Shown in pieces: positions 1 to 6,015 of a DNA stretch of 7,200 bases. The first letter of the stretch is position 1, and every line of letters starts with the position of its first letter. This DNA is from Chloroflexota bacterium (GTDB taxonomy: Bacteria; Chloroflexota; Dehalococcoidia; Lucifugimonadales; Lucifugimonadaceae): contig PCAX01000074.1 in assembly GCA_002730795.1 (NCBI GenBank), forward strand, positions 1 to 7,200, read 5' to 3'. The notes beneath the pieces are model-generated. The model worked only from the letters and a program-made list of their open reading frames with translations. It did not search any database and was not told where the DNA came from. A program made the position numbers and the translations under genes.

Positions 1-113
1 ATATCCTCTACATTTTGATTATCACGTGCAGATTCCTTAGGTACAGTTCCTACAAAGACATTAGGTTTTCGAGATTTCTTGCTTTTTCTAACTTTGTTTT
101 TTTTTGTAGGCAT
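1..113 (-). CDS. N-terminal part of a lysine-rich protein of unknown function (runs off the left edge)
   Basis: An open frame begins with ATG at 113-111 on the minus strand and stays open to the window edge, giving 37 complete codons. It starts MPTKKNKVRKSKKSRKPNVF and continues through a more mixed stretch containing VGTVPKESARDNQNVED. About half of the first 17 residues are Lys or Arg, which suggests a disordered, nucleic-acid-binding or ribosome-facing tail before a folded domain. The only hint of a ribosome site is a weak GAAAGA about 11 bases before the ATG. The gene follows the cytidylate-kinase-like gene on the same strand after 57 bp, so it may be the third gene of that transcript. 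Basic N-terminal tails occur in several small bacterial proteins, including some SecE proteins, but nothing visible identifies this one. Reality of the gene is likely; its function is unknown. Confidence 0.5.
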   Translation of the reverse strand, partial: MPTKKNKVRKSKKSRKPNVFVGTVPKESARDNQNVED

Positions 114-170
114 GTCTATAATATCTTTCGGATGTTTTGAATTGACAAATCTCGATTTATGAATAGTGGT

Positions 171-869
171 TTAAAGGTTCAAACCATTGTAAACACCATA
201 TATAAGATCTGCAGTGTCATCTAGGGGCATTTCAGATGTATTAACTATCAAGTGGTAAAGATGTGGGTCCAATGGACCACAATTGAAAGCATGTAAGAAA
301 TATCTTTCTTGGGCTGCGTCTGTGGTATTTATTAATTCTTTCGCGTCGGTTTGATTTAAGCCGGTTCCTAATAGGCGAGTAATCCTGTCACTTCTAGATC
401 CAGTAACACATATTCTTAGAGTATCTGTTCGATGGTTCAATATGGCGCTGCTTCCTCTCCCGATGATTACGATGTTTCCGGCTTCCGCTAACCGATTAAT
501 GACTTCATTAGAGGTCTTTATAAATTCTCTTTCATTTAACTCGGTGGCAGAAGTAACAAGGTTTTTTTCAATGTCTGGATATGTTTGAAGTAGCAAAGTC
601 TCCGTCCCAGGACCAAAATAAGGGTCCGACCCCAAACCGACGAAAGGCGATTTTTTCAAAATGGTCTCAATACGTTTTATCAACTTATCTGAAACTGTCG
701 AGATCCGTGTTTCATGGGAAACAAGAGCACCTACTGTTGATTGCATTTCTTTAGCGATTTCAGAAAGTACAAGGCGATCCACATAATCTATATGAAGTTT
801 TTCAGATAATAAATGGCCAAGCTCAGGACCTCCAGATCCCAATGTTCCATCTATTGTTATTACTGACAT
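171..869 (-). CDS. Cytidylate kinase-like family protein
   Basis: This 232-residue protein has the layout of the Cytidylate_kin2 (AAA-type P-loop) family. The N-terminus has strand SVITID followed by the nucleotide loop GTLGSGGPE (residues 8-16). The usual P-loop Lys is Gly here, which is normal in this family (typically GSGGRE) and sets it apart from true Cmk. Residues 25-34 (LHIDYVDRLV) match the family's 'G-x-x-Y-x-D-R' strand. IVIIGRGSSAIL (133-144) is the second hallmark, and DAAQERY (184-190), DPHLYHLIVNTS (201-212) and ADLI complete the C-terminal pattern. The true substrate of this family is largely untested, so CMP kinase activity is inference. The ATG at 869 is the only sensible start; GGTAAG lies 9 bases before it and abuts the stop codon of the recombinase gene, suggesting coupled translation. 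It lies 15 bp downstream of that gene. Confidence 0.85.
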   Translation of the reverse strand: MSVITIDGTLGSGGPELGHLLSEKLHIDYVDRLVLSEIAKEMQSTVGALVSHETRISTVSDKLIKRIETILKKSPFVGLGSDPYFGPGTETLLLQTYPDIEKNLVTSATELNEREFIKTSNEVINRLAEAGNIVIIGRGSSAILNHRTDTLRICVTGSRSDRITRLLGTGLNQTDAKELINTTDAAQERYFLHAFNCGPLDPHLYHLIVNTSEMPLDDTADLIYGVYNGLNL

Positions 870-884
870 ATATGCGTTCTTACC

Positions 885-1805
885 CTAATATTGGTGTGCT
901 CTTGGATGAGCATTATTATATACGTTTCTTAGTTGTTTGTTATCTACATGTGTGTATATTTGGGTTGTTTCCAAATTTGCGTGTCCGAGTATTTCCTGGA
1001 CGTGTCTAATAGAAGCTCCACCAGCGAGTAAATGAGTGGCAAAGGAATGCCGTATAGTGTGGGGTGACATATTGATTGTAATGCCAACCTTGTCTGCGAT
1101 ATTTTTTATTTGTGCCCACAGGTTTTGACGTGTTATACGTTTTCCTCGATTGGACAAAAACAGAGCATTTTCTTCCAATCGGTCGCCTCGCAGTTTGGTT
1201 CGTACCTCATTGATATATTTTTTTAATTTCACTATAGATAATTCGTGTAGCGGGATAATTCTTTGCTTGGACCCCTTTCCAGTAACTTTGATATTTCCGA
1301 TGTCCAAGTCTAAATCCCTTATGTTCAAGTTAACAACTTCGGATACTCTTATCCCGGTAGCATACATTAGTTCGATGATTGCATTATCTCTGATACTTTT
1401 TTTTGAATCATCCGAAGCTGTGTATTTTAAAATACGATTTATTTGTTCTGTGGAAAGGGCGTTTGGAATTTTCTGATGATTAGATGGTTGCCTGATATCC
1501 TTCACAGGATTATCTTTTATGATGCCTTCCATACGCAAGAATTTAACGAACGACCGAACAGCTGCGATTTTTCGTGATTTTGTCGATGGTTTGTATTCTC
1601 TTTCAATCATTAGTTCTACAAATAACTGAAAATGTTTTTTATTGAAAGAATCCCAATCTTCAGATTTTTTAGATGTTCTACAAAGAGAGAATAAACTGTT
1701 GGTCATATCGTAAAGGTCGTTTTTGTAAGCGGCTACAGTGTGTAATGAAAACCCTCTTTCAACGGCGAGAAAATTAAGGAACATTTCTATATTTCTATTT
1801 AACAT
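885..1805 (-). CDS. xerC: Tyrosine recombinase of the XerC/XerD type
   Basis: A site-specific recombinase of the kind that resolves chromosome dimers at dif. In the longest frame (324 residues, GTG at 1859) the N-terminal SAM-like core-binding domain is about 20-110 (FLNFLAVERGFSLHTVAAY, then RKIAAVRSFVKFL). The catalytic domain follows with all expected residues: Arg171 (ATGIRVSEV), Lys195 (VTGKGSKQR), His267 and Arg270 (SPHTIRHSFATHLL), His293 (LGHANLETTQ) and the nucleophile Tyr302 (IYTHV). I chose the internal ATG at 1805, which gives 306 residues, the usual Xer length, and places the start about eight residues before the FLNFL helix. The GTG at 1859 would add 18 residues of no family character; neither start has a clear Shine-Dalgarno. 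XerC and XerD cannot be told apart by eye, and no dif-like site is evident. It is first of a minus-strand run with the cytidylate-kinase-like gene. Confidence 0.9.
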   Translation of the reverse strand: MLNRNIEMFLNFLAVERGFSLHTVAAYKNDLYDMTNSLFSLCRTSKKSEDWDSFNKKHFQLFVELMIEREYKPSTKSRKIAAVRSFVKFLRMEGIIKDNPVKDIRQPSNHQKIPNALSTEQINRILKYTASDDSKKSIRDNAIIELMYATGIRVSEVVNLNIRDLDLDIGNIKVTGKGSKQRIIPLHELSIVKLKKYINEVRTKLRGDRLEENALFLSNRGKRITRQNLWAQIKNIADKVGITINMSPHTIRHSFATHLLAGGASIRHVQEILGHANLETTQIYTHVDNKQLRNVYNNAHPRAHQY

Positions 1806-1924
1806 TGGACTAGAGAGGGCGAACGGTATAAAATTTTTAATCAGACTATTACTGTACACTATTTCAGTTTTACTGATAATCGTCGTTTAATTACCAATGT
1901 GTATGTTTGTTTTTCCAATATTTT

Positions 1925-1937
1925 GTAATCAGATTAC
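1925..1937. promoter_or_regulatory. Perfect 13-bp dyad just before lgt, possible operator
   Basis: GTAATC and GATTAC form perfect 6-bp arms around a single central A. The centre lies 16 bases before the lgt ATG and the dyad ends 9 bases before it, in the spacer between the divergent recombinase and lgt genes. A one-base spacer is too short for an RNA hairpin loop, so a dimeric DNA-binding protein site is the more natural reading. No bound regulator can be named, and a chance occurrence in AT-rich DNA is possible. The rest of the spacer (1806-1946) is AT-rich, with no clear promoter hexamer pair on either strand. Confidence 0.3.
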
Positions 1938-1946
1938 CTGTTTTTA

Positions 1947-2855
1947 ATGTTTCCCATACTCTCTATACCTGTCCCATTTGACCCAAATATAATATCCACT
2001 GGGGTTTTTGTACTAAGTTGGCACGGTTTTCTATCTGTAGTGGGTGCAGCAGTAGCTGTTTGGATGGCGGGGAGATCTGCCGTTCGGGACAAGCTCAATA
2101 AAGATTTAGTTTACAACACAGCAGTATGGGGTATTGTAGGGGGTATAATTGGTGCTCGTCTTGTACATGTATTTGATCACTGGAATTTTTATTCAAGTAA
2201 TCCAGCTTTAATATTTCAAGTCTGGTCAGGGGGGATCGGCTTGTGGGGAGGCATTATTGGTGGTTGGATTGGTGGATCTACATATGGTTTTATTTCCCGA
2301 CAAAATGTTGGCAAACTAATGGATATTGGGGCCCCCTCCTTACTTGTTGGGCAAACTATTGGGCGGGTAGGAGATATCATAAATGGCGAACATTGCTCCA
2401 GTTCAACAAATCTTCCATGGGGTTGGTTTTTTACCCACTCGGAAAGTCCAGGTAGATCCTGTATTGAAAACAGTGAAGCTTGGAGTCAAGGTTTTTTTCC
2501 TCTTGGAACCTCTTCAGAAACCCCCGTTCACCCCGTTGTAGCCTATGAAATGATTTGGAATATCTGTGGGTTATTATTGATCACGTTCCTAAGGCGTAAA
2601 TTAAAACCATATGGATCTATTTTTTTTGTCTACCTAGCTTGGTATTCTGTAGGCAGATTTTTCTTGCAATTTTTGAGATTAGACGCGGTTAAATTTGCGG
2701 GCTTGCAAGAAGCCCATATAATTGCGTTGATAACATTCACGATATCAGCGTTGTTTATAGCTTTTAAAGTCAGATTCGGAAGTTTGGATTATGACGTTGA
2801 ATCAAATGTTGGTGGAAGAGCCGAAAGAAGACGCAAGTTGAAAGAATCGAGTTAG
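1947..2855 (+). CDS. lgt: Prolipoprotein diacylglyceryl transferase
   Basis: Lgt transfers diacylglycerol from phosphatidylglycerol to the lipobox Cys of prolipoproteins in the cytoplasmic membrane, the first step of lipoprotein maturation. The 302-residue protein is strongly hydrophobic with about seven membrane segments. Family marks in order: LSWHGFLSVVG (23-33), GIIGARLVHV (67-75), VWSGGIGLWGGIIGG (92-106), the signature GQTIGRVGDIINGEH (135-149), HPVVAYE (195-201), YGSIFF (222-227) and GRFFLQFLR (236-244). A basic tail (RAERRRKLK) ends it. Several positions essential in E. coli Lgt differ: Tyr26 is His26, His103 is Trp100, Asn146 is Asp143, Gly154 is Ser151 and Glu243 is Gln241. Arg143, Glu151 and Arg239 are kept as Arg140, Glu148 and Arg237. 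The outer loop 150-194 is long and has Cys150 and Cys172. The ATG at 1947 is the first start after an in-frame stop and lacks a Shine-Dalgarno. Confidence 0.92.
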   Translation: MFPILSIPVPFDPNIISTGVFVLSWHGFLSVVGAAVAVWMAGRSAVRDKLNKDLVYNTAVWGIVGGIIGARLVHVFDHWNFYSSNPALIFQVWSGGIGLWGGIIGGWIGGSTYGFISRQNVGKLMDIGAPSLLVGQTIGRVGDIINGEHCSSSTNLPWGWFFTHSESPGRSCIENSEAWSQGFFPLGTSSETPVHPVVAYEMIWNICGLLLITFLRRKLKPYGSIFFVYLAWYSVGRFFLQFLRLDAVKFAGLQEAHIIALITFTISALFIAFKVRFGSLDYDVESNVGGRAERRRKLKESS

Positions 2856-2860
2856 TACGG

Positions 2861-4552
2861 TTATTGTGATGGTTTTATTGCCTTTATTTCAAGTTGTTCT
2901 TTAGTTTTTCCTCTCCAATTATCAGTTCTCATCCCAAAAACCATATCAACTAGTCCTTTACCCAGGTTGTTTTTTCCCAACCCAAACCCTATTCCTTCTA
3001 TTGGTCCCTCATCTGTAAGTATTTTTAGTTTCAAATGGGAACCACCACTACCCACTGTTTTTATGTCCGTTATCTGTGAAGATAAAATGGAAAACAATGG
3101 TTTTGGGTTTTTTGACCCATATGGTTCCATTCCTCTAACAAATTCCCATAGATTATGTTTCAGCTGGTTTTTACCAATAGAGGCATCTATCTGATATATT
3201 TTTTTACTACTTATGTATACTGTTTTTGCCGCTTCATTGGTAGTAGTTTTAATAATTGTTTCGAAATTGTTCTCTAAGGCTGAAAAACCGGCGGCACCAG
3301 CGTGACCCCCAAACCTTTGCATAAGATTACTGGACTTTGAAAGGCCAGCATGTATATCGAAAAGTTCGTTGCTCCTGCAAGAGGCTTTCGCTACTCCGTT
3401 TTCGATTTTATATACAATAGCTGGTTTGCCCGTTTTTTCTACGATTCGCCCAGCCGTTGGCCCTAAAATACCAGTTGGCAAATCACTTATTTTAGCGTGA
3501 ATTATAGGGGAGTCTCGATTCTCATCGATTGTTTTTGATGCTAAATCCCAAGCTAATTGACTGTATGCGCGCCGTTGGTTGTTACACTCCTCTAATCTAG
3601 CCGATATGGCTGCGGCTTCATCAGGATTTTCTGTCAGCAATATCTGTAATGCTGGTTCCGAATCTCCAAGGCGTCCTGGAGCGTTAAGCCTAGGGGCGAT
3701 TTGAAATGAAACTAAATCAGTATCTGGTTTTCCGGAATAATTATTCGATCTAGATTTCTCCAGTAATGCCCTAAGCCCTTGTAAATGCGTCTGCCCCAGC
3801 AATTCAAGGCCGTTCTTCACTATAGCTCTGTTTTCGCCAACGAGTGGTGAAAAATCTGAGATAGTTCCTATGGAAGCTAAAGGGAGTAAATCTTCAGGAA
3901 AATCTAAGTTGGTAGATTCACTCAAAGCTTGGGCTAATTTAAAGGCTACCCCTGACCCGGAATATTCGCATTCAACTGGGTTAGAAATCATCGGATTAAT
4001 GAAGGCCGTTACGTCAGGTAAATCTCCTTGGGGCAAGTGGTGGTCAGTAATTATAGTGTCTATCCCCATTATTTTTGCCATTTCAGTTTCTTCTACGGCG
4101 GTGGAGCCTGTATCCACTGTAATGATTACTTTTATGCCTGCTTGATGAAATGAGGAAATTGCTTCATTAGAGAGTCCATGCCCATCTTTATCTCTATTTG
4201 GAATATATGGAGTTACATGGCCCCCAAGTTTTCTAATCATCCGAGTTATTATGGCTGTTCCGGTTAATCCATCAGCGTCAAAGTCACCAAATATGCCTAT
4301 AGATTCTTTTTGATGTATAGCTGTTAATATGCGTTCAACTCCTTGGGACACAGATGGTAGATTTACAGGTTGATTAATCTGTTCCAATTTAGGTAAGAAA
4401 AATTTTGTGGCTTTATAATCGTCGCCAATACCACGGATATTTAACAACTTCCAACCTAATTCATCGGGAATTTTGAATCCCCATTTTATCAGGGAAGAAC
4501 CATTACACGTTTGATTAGTTTTAAGTAACTGTGTTGTCCAATCTGAACTCAA
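2861..4552 (-). CDS. recJ: Single-stranded-DNA-specific exonuclease RecJ
   Basis: RecJ is a DHH-family nuclease that degrades single-stranded DNA 5' to 3' in recombination and mismatch or base-excision repair. The 563 residues match the usual RecJ length, and the core motifs are intact. GIFGDFDADGLTGTA (86-100) supplies metal-binding Asp90, Asp92 and Asp94; VDTG (146-149) supplies Asp147; the DHH motif is at 170-172; and GTISDFSPL (229-237) supplies Asp233. PRLNAPGRLGD (287-297) closes the DHH domain. GGHAGAAGF (415-423) is the DHHA1 substrate motif, and MEPYGSKNPKP (475-485) opens the C-terminal OB-fold. The start is a TTG at 4552, the first possible start after an in-frame TAA, with a weak AGGT about 13 bases upstream. 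It lies 12 bp after the fabF stop, so co-transcription and coupled translation are likely. Its own stop lies 5 bp from the convergent lgt stop, with no terminator hairpin visible between them. Confidence 0.95.
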   Translation of the reverse strand: MSSDWTTQLLKTNQTCNGSSLIKWGFKIPDELGWKLLNIRGIGDDYKATKFFLPKLEQINQPVNLPSVSQGVERILTAIHQKESIGIFGDFDADGLTGTAIITRMIRKLGGHVTPYIPNRDKDGHGLSNEAISSFHQAGIKVIITVDTGSTAVEETEMAKIMGIDTIITDHHLPQGDLPDVTAFINPMISNPVECEYSGSGVAFKLAQALSESTNLDFPEDLLPLASIGTISDFSPLVGENRAIVKNGLELLGQTHLQGLRALLEKSRSNNYSGKPDTDLVSFQIAPRLNAPGRLGDSEPALQILLTENPDEAAAISARLEECNNQRRAYSQLAWDLASKTIDENRDSPIIHAKISDLPTGILGPTAGRIVEKTGKPAIVYKIENGVAKASCRSNELFDIHAGLSKSSNLMQRFGGHAGAAGFSALENNFETIIKTTTNEAAKTVYISSKKIYQIDASIGKNQLKHNLWEFVRGMEPYGSKNPKPLFSILSSQITDIKTVGSGGSHLKLKILTDEGPIEGIGFGLGKNNLGKGLVDMVFGMRTDNWRGKTKEQLEIKAIKPSQ

Positions 4553-4564
4553 ATGTTAGCCGAC

Positions 4565-5806
4565 CTACGCAATGAATTTTTTGAAAATAAGTGAAGAATT
4601 GTGGCCTCCAAACCCTAGTGAATTAGACATTGTGGTTTCTACGTTCCCACGCTTTGACAAGTTTGGGGTGTAGTTGAGATCACAGTCCGGATCTGGTTCC
4701 TCTAGATTAATGGTTGGAGGAACAGCTGATTCAGCGATAGCCATAACACTAAAAGCCGCTTCTATTCCACCGGCTGCACCGAGAAGATGTCCAGTCATTG
4801 ATTTTGTACTACTAATTAAGACGGTGTTAGCGTGTTTTCCAAACACTTTTTTTATTGCTATAGTCTCAAATTTATCGTTCAGTTGGGTTGAAGTACCATG
4901 AGCATTGATGTACATCACTTCTTCTGGTTTCATTGATGCTTGGGACAAGGCTAATTTCATAGCGTCAGCCGCTCCAATGCCTTCTGGGTGTGGTTGGGTC
5001 ACATGATATGCATCACTGGTGGCTCCATATCCAGTAAGTTCTGCAAGAATCGGTGCCCCTCTACCTTCGGCGTGGTCTATAGATTCTAAAACTAAAATTC
5101 CAGCGCCTTCACCCAAGACAAAACCATCTCGACCTTTATCGAATGGTCTGGATGCACCCTGGGGGTCTTCATTTCTTTTTGACAAAGCCATACATGAATT
5201 AAATCCAGCAACTCCTATGGGACATATTGCTGCCTCTGTGCCACCTGCCAAGGCTACATCCAATCGACCTTGTCTGATAAGCTCTCCTGCTTGACCTATG
5301 GAATCGGCACCTGTAGCACATGCTGAAACAATTGAGAAATTAGGTCCACGTGCTCCAATTTTCATGGATACTTGCCCTGATGCCATATCTCCCAACATCA
5401 TAGGTATTAAGAAGGGGCTTACGCGTTTTGGACCCCGTTTATCTAAAACCGAATACTGGTTACTTAGGGTGATTATTCCGCCTACTCCACTACCTACAAG
5501 AACTCCAACTCGATCCAAATCTTCGGTGCCTATATCCATGGACGCGTGTTCTAAAGCTTCAAGAGTGGCAACAACTGCGAATTGAGCGAATCTGTCCAAG
5601 CGTCGCGACTCTTTTCGCCCTATTATAGTTTCTGGCTGAAAATCAACTATTTCGCCAGCTATTTGGGTTTCAAATTCTTCAGCATCAAAACTAGAAATTT
5701 TGTCAATTCCGGATGTTCCTTTCAACAGGGCATCCCAAGTTTTTCCCCTATCTAGACCTACGGGTGTTTTTAAACCTATTCCGGTAACAACTACTCTATT
5801 GGACAT
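4565..5806 (-). CDS. fabF: 3-oxoacyl-[acyl-carrier-protein] synthase II
   Basis: FabF condenses malonyl-ACP with a growing acyl-ACP in type II fatty-acid synthesis (cytosolic). From the ATG at 5806 the protein has 413 residues, the standard FabF length, beginning MSNRVVVTGIGLKTPVG. In this numbering the catalytic triad is Cys163 (VSACATGADS), His303 (NAHGTST) and His340 (KSMTGHLLGAAGG), the same numbers as in E. coli FabF, with Lys335 also kept. The thiolase fold ends with the glycine loop SLGFGGHNSSLIF. The residue after GTST is Gln, where Pro is common. A longer reading from the ATG at 5854 would add 16 residues encoded by an inverted repeat; the shorter start has a good AAAAGGG ribosome site and is preferred. 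No acpP gene lies upstream, where it often sits; the next gene is the divergent tRNA methylthiotransferase. recJ follows after 12 bp. Confidence 0.96.
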   Translation of the reverse strand: MSNRVVVTGIGLKTPVGLDRGKTWDALLKGTSGIDKISSFDAEEFETQIAGEIVDFQPETIIGRKESRRLDRFAQFAVVATLEALEHASMDIGTEDLDRVGVLVGSGVGGIITLSNQYSVLDKRGPKRVSPFLIPMMLGDMASGQVSMKIGARGPNFSIVSACATGADSIGQAGELIRQGRLDVALAGGTEAAICPIGVAGFNSCMALSKRNEDPQGASRPFDKGRDGFVLGEGAGILVLESIDHAEGRGAPILAELTGYGATSDAYHVTQPHPEGIGAADAMKLALSQASMKPEEVMYINAHGTSTQLNDKFETIAIKKVFGKHANTVLISSTKSMTGHLLGAAGGIEAAFSVMAIAESAVPPTINLEEPDPDCDLNYTPNLSKRGNVETTMSNSLGFGGHNSSLIFKKFIA

Positions 5807-5812
5807 ATTCAA

Positions 5813-5819
5813 CCCTTTT
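5813..5819 (-). promoter_or_regulatory. Ribosome binding site deciding the fabF start
   Basis: On the minus strand AAAAGGG ends 6 bases before the ATG at 5806. It is the clearest Shine-Dalgarno in the window and favours this start over the in-frame ATG at 5854, which has none. Confidence 0.7.
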
Positions 5820-5827
5820 AATAATCG

Positions 5828-5852
5828 GAAAAATAAGGAGTTCTTATTTTTC
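5828..5852 (-). promoter_or_regulatory. Perfect inverted repeat (hairpin) in the fabF leader
   Basis: Two perfect 10-base arms, GAAAAATAAG and CTTATTTTTC, flank a 5-base loop. The element lies 21 to 45 bases upstream of the fabF ATG at 5806, just ahead of its ribosome site. On the minus strand the second arm contains a run of five T, but the stem is AT-rich (two G-C pairs), so it would be a weak intrinsic terminator. It could be an attenuator, an mRNA-stabilising 5' hairpin, or a protein-binding operator. It overlaps the 5' part of the longer possible fabF reading, which argues that this stretch is not coding. The role is inference; the repeat itself is plain in the sequence. Confidence 0.5.
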
Positions 5853-5898
5853 ATCGGAGCAACAAGATAATTAAATCATCATACTCTGAATCAATATA

Positions 5899-5911
5899 TA
5901 CTTGATAAGTA
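5899..5911. promoter_or_regulatory. 13-bp dyad in the fabF/mtaB divergent spacer, possible operator
   Basis: TACTT and AAGTA form perfect 5-bp arms around GAT, about 93 bases before the fabF start and 105 before the mtaB start. The position between divergent genes suits a regulator site acting on one or both promoters. It does not match a lipid-regulator consensus that I can state with confidence, and short dyads are expected by chance in AT-rich DNA. Confidence 0.22.
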
Positions 5912-5913
5912 CG

Positions 5914-5942
5914 TTGAATCCGGTTTTTTGGTGATATTTTAT
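5914..5942 (+). promoter_or_regulatory. Tentative sigma-70-type promoter for mtaB
   Basis: TTGAAT (5914-5919) and TTTTAT (5937-5942) are separated by 17 bases, each matching four of six consensus positions. Transcription would begin near 5949 and leave a leader of about 67 bases. This is the best pair I found in the plus direction, but such matches are common in AT-rich DNA. No convincing pair was found for fabF on the other strand. Confidence 0.2.
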
Positions 5943-6015
5943 TAAAGCATCAACGAGTCTAGTTATTAGAATTTGAAGGTCTGAACTTTTGGGTGAGACC
6001 ACTAACACAAAATAT

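Noticed and set aside
147..158. AAATC/GATTT dyad after the Cmk-like gene, considered as a terminator
   Set aside because: The 2-base spacer is too short for a stable loop, the arms are short and AT-rich, and no T-run follows.
908..935. AT-rich stretch considered as a dif recombination site
   Set aside because: It lies inside the recombinase coding sequence and lacks paired Xer-binding half-sites.
1150..1476. Plus-strand open frame of 108 codons
   Set aside because: It lies wholly opposite the catalytic domain of the Xer recombinase, whose motifs are complete; the product resembles no family.
2243..2455. Plus-strand open frame of 70 codons inside lgt
   Set aside because: A frame-shifted shadow of the Lgt membrane segments, rich in Trp as expected from reading GG-rich codons out of frame.
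2825..2900. Bidirectional terminator between lgt and recJ
   Set aside because: Only 5 bp separate the stops, and no stem-loop followed by a T-run is visible in or near the junction.
2967..4145. Plus-strand open frames opposite recJ (2967-3194, 3870-4145)
   Set aside because: Antisense to conserved RecJ domains, with no independent support.
5298..5585. Plus-strand open frames opposite fabF (also 4674-4901 and 5019-5294)
   Set aside because: Antisense shadows of an intact fabF; no start signals and Pro/Ser/Thr-rich composition typical of reversed reading.
5807..5854. Extension of FabF by 16 residues
   Set aside because: The upstream ATG has no ribosome site, the extra codons fall in an inverted repeat, and the shorter start reproduces E. 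coli FabF numbering of all three catalytic residues.
5958..5970. TCTA/TAGA dyad upstream of mtaB
   Set aside because: Only 4-bp arms; expected by chance in AT-rich DNA.
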